DNA of 8,481 nucleotides from an uncultured Austwickia sp. (GTDB lineage: Bacteria; Actinomycetota; Actinomycetes; Actinomycetales; Dermatophilaceae): positions 1 through 8,481 of the forward strand of contig CAKUSI010000155.1 in NCBI GenBank assembly GCA_934678955.1, in the 5' to 3' direction. Below, piece after piece: positions 1 through 6,241 of the stretch. Under the pieces are notes generated by a model. The model saw nothing but the letters and a program-made list of their open reading frames with translations. It searched no databases and was not told the DNA's origin. Position numbers and translations under genes: made by a program. How positions within the stretch are numbered: the stretch's first letter is position 1; every line of letters starts with the position of its first letter.

Positions 1-675
1 GAGCAGGGCGGCCCGGTGCACTATGTGCCGATCGACATCAGCGCGGAGATGCTGCACCGCTGCGCCGAAGAGCTGCGCCGGGACTACCCGGGTGTACGGG
101 TGGAGCCCGTGGTGGCCGACTTCCACGACGAGCTGGGCCCCTTGCCGGGCGGACCGGGGCAGCGCCTCGCGTTGTTCCTCGGGGGGACGATCGGCAACTT
201 CGAGGACGACGAACGGGCGGGCTTCCTGCGCCGCGTGCGGCGGGCCCTGAACCCCGGCGACCACTTCGTGATGGGGTTGGACCTGGTCAAGGACGAGGCA
301 CGGCTGGTCGCGGCGTACGACGACGCGGTCGGCGTCACCGCCGCCTTCAACCGCAACCTGATCGTTCGGATCCGGGCCGTCCTGGGCACCACCGGGTTGG
401 AGCCGGAGGACTTCGCCCACGTGGCGCGCTGGGACGCCACCCATCGCCGCATCGAGATGCGCCTGCGGGCCCTCTGCCCCGTCGCCGCGCACTTCCCTAC
501 CCTGGGCCCCACCTGGCACCTGCCCGAGGGCGGGGAGCTGCGCACGGAGATCTGCCGCAAGTTCCATCCCGAGGAGGTCGGCGGGATCCTGGGCGAGGCG
601 GGGCTGACCCTGGTCACGCTGTGGACGGACGAGGGCGGCGATTACGCGCTGGCCCTCGCGCGACGGGACGACTGA
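1..675 (+). CDS. egtD: L-histidine N-alpha-methyltransferase EgtD, 5'-truncated by the window edge
   Basis: EgtD trimethylates the alpha-amino group of histidine with SAM to give hercynine, the first step of ergothioneine synthesis in the cytoplasm. The reading frame is open from base 1 (EQGGPVHYVPIDIS) to TGA at 673-675. The 224 visible residues are about two thirds of the roughly 320-residue family length, so the true start lies outside the window. Visible family landmarks, in order, are YVPIDIS and VADF (SAM-binding strands), FLGGTIGN (the Asn that holds the substrate amino group in the mycobacterial enzyme), GLDLVKD, AYDDAVGVTAAFNRN (including the substrate-contacting Tyr) and the C-terminal LRTEICRKF block. 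In Mycobacterium smegmatis EgtD, as I remember it, that last block reads TEVSCKF, with Glu282 and Ser284 binding the imidazole. Here Glu is kept but Ser is replaced by Cys (codon 553-555). No egtE-like lyase gene follows; the next gene is convergent. Family assignment is secure; substrate identity is slightly less so because of the Cys. Confidence 0.93.
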   Translation, partial: EQGGPVHYVPIDISAEMLHRCAEELRRDYPGVRVEPVVADFHDELGPLPGGPGQRLALFLGGTIGNFEDDERAGFLRRVRRALNPGDHFVMGLDLVKDEARLVAAYDDAVGVTAAFNRNLIVRIRAVLGTTGLEPEDFAHVARWDATHRRIEMRLRALCPVAAHFPTLGPTWHLPEGGELRTEICRKFHPEEVGGILGEAGLTLVTLWTDEGGDYALALARRDD

Positions 676-744
676 CAGGCGCGTCGCGCAGCAACCGCTC
701 CTGCGGTGTGCCAGAGCGCCTCGAACGTTGCCGCGAGACGCCCC

Positions 745-1278
745 TCACCGCGGAGGTCGGCCGCGGGCGGTTCGCGCCTGCTCCCGAAGGTCCCCCTCGT
801 GGGCGCGTAACGCCTCGATGACGGCGGCCAGCGTGCGACCCGTCGCCTCCAGGTCGTCGTCGGACAGCGACTCCAGAGCATGGCTGTGCCGTCTGGCCAG
901 CGGGCCGAAGAAGGCGACGGCGAGTTCGCGGCCGGGATCCGCGTACTCCAGCAGGATGCGCCGGCGGTCGTGGGGGTCACGCACCCGCTTCACGTGGCCC
1001 CCCGCCTCGAGGCGGTCGAGGAGGTATGTGACCGCGCCGCTGCTGAGCATGAGGTGCGCCCCGAGCAAGGCCGGGGTGACGCGGCGTCCCTGGAGCTCAC
1101 TGGCGTGCAGAAAGTTCAGGGCCCGGAAGTCCGTGTCGTGCAGGCCGTGCGACGCGGCGAAGGCGTGGCCGATCCGTTGCGCGACCTCCGCGATGACGGC
1201 GACGTCCGTGAGCAACGAGCGCTCCAGTGCTGCTCGGCCCAGTGCTGCTCGGCGCGGTGGATCCGCGGTTTCGGCCAC
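745..1278 (-). CDS. MarR-family transcriptional regulator
   Basis: This is a 177-residue winged-helix regulator, probably a dimeric repressor of the divergent exporter gene. The MarR signature is clear: a recognition helix at about residues 78-92 (LSSGAVTYLLDRLEAGG) followed by the wing VRDPHDRRRILLEY at 99-112, with the conserved Asp-Arg-Arg at 104-106. Flanking helices at about 22-62 and 116-165 would form the dimer interface and ligand pocket. The start is GTG at 1278-1276: an in-frame TGA lies two codons upstream at 1284-1282, so no longer N terminus is possible. An AGGA lies 6 nt before the GTG, and a TAGGAT -10-like element overlaps it, so leaderless translation is also possible. Residues 11-20 (AALGR AALER) come from a perfect 15-bp tandem duplication. 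The gene ends convergently with egtD, 69 bp away. Its ligand cannot be read from sequence. Confidence 0.92.
   Translation of the reverse strand: MAETADPPRRAALGRAALERSLLTDVAVIAEVAQRIGHAFAASHGLHDTDFRALNFLHASELQGRRVTPALLGAHLMLSSGAVTYLLDRLEAGGHVKRVRDPHDRRRILLEYADPGRELAVAFFGPLARRHSHALESLSDDDLEATGRTLAAVIEALRAHEGDLREQARTARGRPPR
1224..1253. repeat. Perfect 15-bp tandem duplication inside marR
   Basis: The unit CCAGTGCTGCTCGGC occurs at 1224-1238 and again immediately at 1239-1253 with no mismatch. It keeps the marR frame and encodes the repeated pentapeptide AALGR/AALER near the N terminus, ahead of the DNA-binding domain. It looks like a recent replication-slippage event or a variable tract. Confidence 0.9.
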
Positions 1279-1283
1279 GCCTC

Positions 1284-1289
1284 ATCCTA
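1284..1289 (-). promoter_or_regulatory. Candidate -10 element of marR
   Basis: Read on the minus strand, TAGGAT (1289 down to 1284) fits the Streptomyces housekeeping -10 form TAGRRT. A start point 6 nt downstream would fall on or next to the GTG at 1278, giving a leaderless or nearly leaderless mRNA. The hexamer 17 bp upstream (CTGAGC, 1312-1307) shares only the central TGA with the -35 consensus and lies inside the palindrome at 1303-1325, so repressor binding would block this promoter. This is inferred from sequence only. Confidence 0.4.
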
Positions 1290-1302
1290 GGCCCATTCGC
1301 GC

Positions 1303-1325
1303 ATTCGCTCAGTGGCTGAGAGAAT
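1303..1325. promoter_or_regulatory. Probable MarR operator (imperfect palindrome) between marR and the MMPL gene
   Basis: The left arm ATTCGCTCAG (1303-1312) and the right arm CTGAGAGAAT (1316-1325) are separated by TGG. The arms pair at 9 of 10 positions. The site sits in the 53-bp gap between the divergent starts, with its near edge 6 bp before the MMPL GTG and 24 bp before the marR GTG. Size, symmetry and position are typical of MarR-family operators. The right arm also contains GAGAG (1318-1322), the only Shine-Dalgarno-like stretch before the MMPL start. A partial direct repeat, CATTCGC at 1294-1300 and 1302-1308, overlaps the left arm. Confidence 0.7.
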
Positions 1326-1331
1326 CGGTCC

Positions 1332-3512
1332 GTGCAGCGCAGCCCCGCCCCAGAAGACATATCCGCCTCCCCCCACCCCACGGGCAACACCGCCGACGAC
1401 CGTCACGGGCCCTGGTGGCGCCTCTGCGGCGTGGCCACCTCCCGGGCCGGAGCCTGGATCACGCTCGTCGTGGCCCTGCTGATCTCCGGGGCGCTGATGT
1501 CGATGGGTTCCAGCGAATCCTCCACTGCGCCCGACCCCCTCCCGACCGAGGCCGAGTCGTCCCGCGTGGCCGAGCTGCTGCGGCAGTTCCCCGACGGCGA
1601 CATCGCCCCGGCCATCGCCGTGTTCTCCCGGGGTGACGGCGCGTCCCTCACCCCGGAGGACCTGACGGCGGCGCAGGAGTCCCGGGCACGGATGCTCGCC
1701 ATTGATCGGGGGTTGCCGGCGGCGAACGGCCCAGCCCAGGCCGGCCCGCCCGCAGCGCCCTCCCCGGACCACCAAGCCGCCCTCGCCGTGGTTCCCGTCT
1801 CCTCCCAGCTCAGTGGGTTCGATCTGCGCGACGTCGTGGAGGAGGTCCGCGAGGCCGGCCGGCAGGGGCTGCCCGAGGGGCTCCAGGTGCAGGTCACCGG
1901 CGGGCCCGCCTTCGGCGCGGACATCGCGGGCGCATTCGCGGGCGCGGACGTACGGCTGCTGCTCGTCACCGCAGCCGTCGTCGCGGTCCTACTACTGCTG
2001 ACCTACCGGTCCCCGATCCTCTGGCTCGTGCCCCTCTTCGTCGTCGCGCTCGCCGACCGGGTGGCCCAGATCGTGGCCGGCCGCGCGGGAGAGAGCCTGG
2101 GCCTGGCCCTGGACGGCTCCACGACCGGCATCGTGAGCGTCCTCGTCTTCGGGGCGGGCACGAACTATGCACTGCTGATGGTGTCGCGCTACCGGGAGGA
2201 ACTGCGCCGCTACGCTGATCATCGCGAGGCCCTGCGCATCGCCGTCCGGCATACGGCCGAACCCATCCTGGCCTCCAACGTCACCGTCGTGCTGGCCCTG
2301 CTGACGCTTTTCCTGGCCACGGTGCCCAGCACTCACATCCTGGGCATCTCCGCGGCCATCGGCCTCGCGACCGCGCTCGTCTTCGCGCTGTTCGTGCTCC
2401 CGGCGGCGCTGGCCGTGTGCGGGCGCCGCCTGTTCTGGCCGTTCATTCCCCGCGTCGGCGACGCCGACCCCGCCGCCTCGGGCGCCTGGCACCGCTTGGC
2501 CTCGTTCGTCGTGAGATGGCCCGTCGCCATCCTCGCCGCGACCATTCCCCTGCTGGTGATCTGCGGCGCGGGGATCCTCGGCGTACGCATCGGGCTCGAG
2601 CAGACCGAACAGTTCCGAGTGAGCGCCGAGTCCGTCGACGGCTTCGGCACGCTGCGCGACCACTTCCCCGCCGGGCAATCCAACCCGACCACCGTGGTGG
2701 CGAGGACCGACGCCGCCTCCGAGGTGTCCACCGCCATCGCCAACTCTCCAGGCGTCGAAACCTCCCAGCGGACCGGCGTCTCACCGGAGGGCCTGACGCG
2801 CTGGCAGGTCGTGCTCGACGGCGACCCGGCCTCCGCCGAGGCGTTCGACGCCGTCCGCGCGCTGCGCGAGAACGTCCACGCGGTGCCCGGCGGGCAGGCC
2901 CTCGTCGGGGGAACCGACGCGGCCACCCTGGACGGCCGCGACGCGGCCCGCGCCGACCTGCTGCGCCTCGTCCCGCTCATCCTGGTGGTGGTCCTGGGAG
3001 TTCTGTTCGTGCTGCTGCGGGCCGTCCTGGCTCCTCTGCTGCTGATCGGCGCGACGACGCTGAGCTCGCTCGCGGCCATCGGACTGGGCGCGTGGCTGTC
3101 CACGACCGTCTTCGGCTTCCCCGGCCTGGACACGTCGGTGCTGCTCTTCTCGTTCCTGTTCCTGGTCGCGTTGGGGGTCGACTACACGATCTTCCTGGTG
3201 ACGCGCGTCCGCGAGGAGACGACGGGCCACGGTCACCGGCAGGGCATCGTCCGTGGCGTGTCCTTGACCGGCGGCGTCATCACCAGCGCGGGCATCGTCC
3301 TCGCCGCGGTGTTCGTGGTCCTCGGCGTCCTGCCTCTGATCACCCTCACGCAGGTCGGTATCACGGTCGGCATCGGCATCCTGATGGACACCTTCGTGGT
3401 CCGCACCATCGTCATACCAGCGCTCTTCACGCTCGTCGGCCCGCGGGTCTGGTGGCCCGCCTCGCTGGGCGCCCCAACGCAGGCAGGCGAGACGGACCCG
3501 ACCGGGCGGTAA
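1332..3512 (+). CDS. MMPL/RND-family membrane exporter
   Basis: This 726-residue integral membrane protein belongs to the MMPL branch of the RND superfamily, proton-driven exporters of lipids or small lipophilic molecules. It has the standard duplicated layout. TM1 is at about 41-58, followed by a periplasmic-type domain (about 60-205) and a TM bundle at about 207-365. The second half repeats this: a TM at about 395-418, an external domain (about 420-540) and a TM bundle at about 545-703. The length fits the short Streptomyces-type MMPL proteins. The second-half proton-relay motif LGVDYTIFLVTRVREE keeps its Asp-Tyr pair (D617-Y618); the first-half motif reads GAGTNYALLMVSRYREEL, with Asn278 in place of Asp. 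The start is GTG at 1332, with GAGAG 9 nt upstream. It is divergent from marR, whose product probably represses it. The substrate is unknown; drugs, siderophores or envelope lipids are all possible. Confidence 0.92.
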   Translation: MQRSPAPEDISASPHPTGNTADDRHGPWWRLCGVATSRAGAWITLVVALLISGALMSMGSSESSTAPDPLPTEAESSRVAELLRQFPDGDIAPAIAVFSRGDGASLTPEDLTAAQESRARMLAIDRGLPAANGPAQAGPPAAPSPDHQAALAVVPVSSQLSGFDLRDVVEEVREAGRQGLPEGLQVQVTGGPAFGADIAGAFAGADVRLLLVTAAVVAVLLLLTYRSPILWLVPLFVVALADRVAQIVAGRAGESLGLALDGSTTGIVSVLVFGAGTNYALLMVSRYREELRRYADHREALRIAVRHTAEPILASNVTVVLALLTLFLATVPSTHILGISAAIGLATALVFALFVLPAALAVCGRRLFWPFIPRVGDADPAASGAWHRLASFVVRWPVAILAATIPLLVICGAGILGVRIGLEQTEQFRVSAESVDGFGTLRDHFPAGQSNPTTVVARTDAASEVSTAIANSPGVETSQRTGVSPEGLTRWQVVLDGDPASAEAFDAVRALRENVHAVPGGQALVGGTDAATLDGRDAARADLLRLVPLILVVVLGVLFVLLRAVLAPLLLIGATTLSSLAAIGLGAWLSTTVFGFPGLDTSVLLFSFLFLVALGVDYTIFLVTRVREETTGHGHRQGIVRGVSLTGGVITSAGIVLAAVFVVLGVLPLITLTQVGITVGIGILMDTFVVRTIVIPALFTLVGPRVWWPASLGAPTQAGETDPTGR

Positions 3513-3525
3513 CCAGCGCCGCTGT

Positions 3526-3531
3526 GAAAGG
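3526..3531 (+). promoter_or_regulatory. Ribosome binding site of the Pat-like gene
   Basis: GAAAGG lies 9 nt before the ATG at 3541, in the 28-bp gap after the MMPL stop codon (TAA 3510-3512). It supports the ATG as start. The gap shows no hairpin, so read-through from the exporter gene is plausible. Confidence 0.6.
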
Positions 3532-3540
3532 CTGCCCGGC

Positions 3541-6216
3541 ATGGCCGCCGAGCACGAAGCCATCGCCCACTGGGAGGCCGACATCCTCCTCCTCGACGGG
3601 GGAACCGCGCGAATCCGCCCGGTGCGCCCCGACGACGCGGACCTCCTGGTGGCCCTGTTCGAGCGGCTGACCGACGAGGCCAAGTACATGCGCTTCATGG
3701 CCCCCAAGGCGCACCTGTCCGACTACGAGGTGCAGCGCTACACGGACGTGGACTTTCACACCCGTGTGGTCCTCGTCGCGACGCTCGGCGACGAGATGAT
3801 CGGGATGGGCAGCTACGACCTCATGGACGACGACGAGGCGGAGATCGCCTTCCTCGTCGACGACGCGCATCAGGGTCGCGGCCTGGGCGCGCTGCTGCTG
3901 GAGCACCTGGCCCAGGCAGGACGGGAGCGCGGCATCAACCGGTTCGTGGCCGAGGTCCTGCCCGAGAACGGCAAGATGATCTGGGCCTTCCGGGCCGCGG
4001 GCTACCAGATCAAGCGCGGCATCGCGCAGGGCCTGTTCCGCTACGAGTTCCCCGTGCTGCCCACCGAGACATCGGTCGAGGTCATGCGGGCGCGCGAGCA
4101 CCGCGCCGAGTCGCGGTCGATGCAGCGACTCCTCACGCCCCGCAGCGTCGCGGTCATCGGCGCCAGCAGCCGCCAGCACACGATGGGGCGTCGCCTGGTG
4201 CACAACCTCGTGGCCGGCGGGTTCACCGGCCCCGTCCGCGTCATCCACCCAGAGGTCGACGCCGTGATCGGCGTCCCCGCCTACCCCAGCATCGGGGACG
4301 CGCCCGGCCCGGTGGACCTGGCGATCATCGTCGTGCCCGCCGACCGGGTGCACGAGGTGGTTCTGGAGTGCGCCCAGCAGGGGGTGCACGGGCTCATCGT
4401 CGTCTCCAGCGGGTTCGCCGAGGCCGGGAGCGAGGGGCGGGAGCGGCAGCACCGCCTCCTCGATGTCGCCCGCAGCCACGGCATGCGCCTGGTCGGGCCC
4501 AACTGCCTCGGGGTGATCAACACCGATCCCGAGGTGAGCCTCAACGCCACCGTCGCCTCACCGATGCCGAGCCGCGGGCGGGTCGGCTTCTTCGCCCAGT
4601 CCGGCGCGCTCGGGATGGCGATCCTGCGCAACGTGGGCGGCCGGGGACTCGGACTGTCCTCCCTCGTGTCGGCGGGCAACCGCGCGGACGTGTCCGGCAA
4701 CGACCTCCTCCAGTACTGGGAGGAGGACTCGGCCACCGAGCTCGTCCTGCTCTATCTGGAGTCGATCGGGAACCCGCGCAAGTTCTTCCGGATCGCGCGG
4801 CGGGTGAGCGCGAGCAAGCCGATCGTCGCGGTCAAGACCGGGCGGGCCACCCAGGGCGTGCCGCTCGGGCACAGCGTGCGCCGCTCCGAGGCGCCCATCG
4901 CCGCCTGGGACGCCATGTTCCTGCAGGCCGGGGTCATCCAGGTGGACACCCTGGACGAGATGTTCGACGTGGCGCAGCTGCTGGCCCACCAGCCGCTGCC
5001 GAACGGGCCCCGCGTCGCCGTGATCAGCAACTCCGGGGAGATCCTGCTGCTCGCGGTCGACGCCCTGCTCACTCAGGGGCTGGTGGTCGACTCGACCCAG
5101 CTGCTCCACGTGGAGGCCAGCGGCGAGCAGTTCGAGGAGGCCCTGCGCTCCGCGATGGCTCGCGAGTCGGCCGACGCCGTGTTCGCCGTCTACATCCCGC
5201 CGCTGGAACAGCGGGACGAGGGCGTCACCCAGGCCATGGCCGCCGTGGGCCGCACGTCCTCCAAGCCGCTCCTGACGACGTTCCTCGCGCAGCAGGGCGT
5301 GCCGGAGCAGCTGCGGGTCAAGGACGCCAGCGGCGGTTCGGGCCGCGGCTCCGTCCCCTCATACCAGGCCCCAGAGATGGCCGCGCGGGCGCTCGCGCAC
5401 GCCGTGCGGTACGCCCAGTGGGTCAACACTCCCACCACGCGGGTCCCGGTCTTCACGGGTGTCGAGCCGCACACAGCCAAGAAGCTGGTCCAAGAATGGC
5501 TGACGGCGCACCCGGAGGGCGGCTACCTCGACGGCGACGACGCCACGGCCCTGCTCGCTACCTTCCGGATCCGCCTCACCCCCAGCCGGGTGGTGCGCAC
5601 CCTGGAGGAGGCGCAGGCGGCCCTTCCGCGTATCGAAGGGCCGGCCGTCCTGAAGGCGACCCAACTGCACTTGCGCCACGACCGGTTCATCAACCACCTG
5701 AGGACCGGCATCGTCGACGCCGAGTCCCTCGCCCTGGCCTGGGATTCGCTGCTCGCCGAAGTGGGCGATCCGGTCGAGGCGCGCCTCGTGATCCAGGGCC
5801 AGGCCCCCACCGGCGTGCCGGTCACGATCATGACGAAGGAGGACCCCGCGTTCGGGCCCATCGTCAGGGTCGGGCTCTCGGGGCCGGCCTCCGAACTCCT
5901 GAACGACGCGGCGTATGGCATCCCGCCCCTGACCGAGCAGGACGCGAAGGACATGCTCGGGCGGCTGCGGGCGGCCCCACTGCTCTTCGGCTACGACGGC
6001 AGCCAACCCCTGTATGTCGCGGGGATCGAGGACCTGCTGCACCGGGTGGGGCAGCTCAACGAGGTGCTCGCCGAGATGGCGCACCTTGAGCTGGCCGTTC
6101 TCGTCGGCACCGACTCGGTCACCCCGCTCTGGGCCAGGATCCGCCTGGCCCACGCCGAGCACGTACGCGCCGACGGCGCGACGCGCAGGCTCACCGCGCC
6201 CGCGGCGACGGACTGA
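3541..6216 (+). CDS. Pat-type protein acetyltransferase: N-terminal GNAT fused to an NDP-forming acyl-CoA synthetase-like module
   Basis: This 891-residue cytoplasmic protein has the build of Pat-type lysine acetyltransferases, which in Streptomyces and relatives acetylate and switch off acetyl-CoA synthetase. The GNAT domain is N-terminal (about 20-170), with acetyl-CoA loop QGRGLG at 111-116; E. coli Pat carries its GNAT at the C terminus. Then follow a CoA-binding Rossmann domain (from about 196; SVAVIGAS at 202-209, GPNCLG ending at 324), succinyl-CoA-ligase-like domains (FAQSG at 351-355, SAGNRAD around N380, and a subdomain from about 490), and an ATP-grasp domain (about 660-880). A His is kept near the usual phospho-His position (H444) but in the context GHSVRR rather than SHTG. 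ATP-grasp motifs are eroded: LRHDRF at 711-716, GLSG at 778-781, and ELAV at 850-853 where the family usually has D-x-N-P. The synthetase half is therefore probably a CoA or nucleotide sensor rather than an enzyme. Confidence 0.88.
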   Translation: MAAEHEAIAHWEADILLLDGGTARIRPVRPDDADLLVALFERLTDEAKYMRFMAPKAHLSDYEVQRYTDVDFHTRVVLVATLGDEMIGMGSYDLMDDDEAEIAFLVDDAHQGRGLGALLLEHLAQAGRERGINRFVAEVLPENGKMIWAFRAAGYQIKRGIAQGLFRYEFPVLPTETSVEVMRAREHRAESRSMQRLLTPRSVAVIGASSRQHTMGRRLVHNLVAGGFTGPVRVIHPEVDAVIGVPAYPSIGDAPGPVDLAIIVVPADRVHEVVLECAQQGVHGLIVVSSGFAEAGSEGRERQHRLLDVARSHGMRLVGPNCLGVINTDPEVSLNATVASPMPSRGRVGFFAQSGALGMAILRNVGGRGLGLSSLVSAGNRADVSGNDLLQYWEEDSATELVLLYLESIGNPRKFFRIARRVSASKPIVAVKTGRATQGVPLGHSVRRSEAPIAAWDAMFLQAGVIQVDTLDEMFDVAQLLAHQPLPNGPRVAVISNSGEILLLAVDALLTQGLVVDSTQLLHVEASGEQFEEALRSAMARESADAVFAVYIPPLEQRDEGVTQAMAAVGRTSSKPLLTTFLAQQGVPEQLRVKDASGGSGRGSVPSYQAPEMAARALAHAVRYAQWVNTPTTRVPVFTGVEPHTAKKLVQEWLTAHPEGGYLDGDDATALLATFRIRLTPSRVVRTLEEAQAALPRIEGPAVLKATQLHLRHDRFINHLRTGIVDAESLALAWDSLLAEVGDPVEARLVIQGQAPTGVPVTIMTKEDPAFGPIVRVGLSGPASELLNDAAYGIPPLTEQDAKDMLGRLRAAPLLFGYDGSQPLYVAGIEDLLHRVGQLNEVLAEMAHLELAVLVGTDSVTPLWARIRLAHAEHVRADGATRRLTAPAATD

Positions 6217-6241
6217 GCGCGACGCCCACGGCGCTGCGGTT

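Noticed and set aside
694..707. Small hairpin ACCGC-TCCT-GCGGT in the gap between egtD and marR as a terminator
   Set aside because: It has only five base pairs and no T-run on either strand; such stems are common by chance at this GC content.
728..1636. A 302-codon open frame on the + strand across marR and the start of the exporter gene
   Set aside because: It runs antisense to marR and out of frame with the MMPL gene; its product is Arg/Ser/Pro-rich without motifs. This is a usual by-product of GC-rich DNA.
2417..3670. A 417-codon + strand frame inside the MMPL gene, and long minus-strand frames over 1992-4479
   Set aside because: Low-complexity Arg/Pro/Gly or Asp/Glu/Gln-rich products overlapping clearly recognisable genes in the correct frame.
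4368..6089. A 573-codon + strand frame within the Pat-like gene
   Set aside because: It is a +1-type shadow frame, extremely Arg/Ala/Gly-rich, while the real frame shows GNAT, CoA-binding and ATP-grasp motifs throughout.
6216..6235. Hairpin AGCGC ... GCGCT between the Pat-like and LytR_C genes as a bidirectional terminator
   Set aside because: Five pairs with a 10-nt loop and no T-tract; the position is suitable but the structure is too weak to call.
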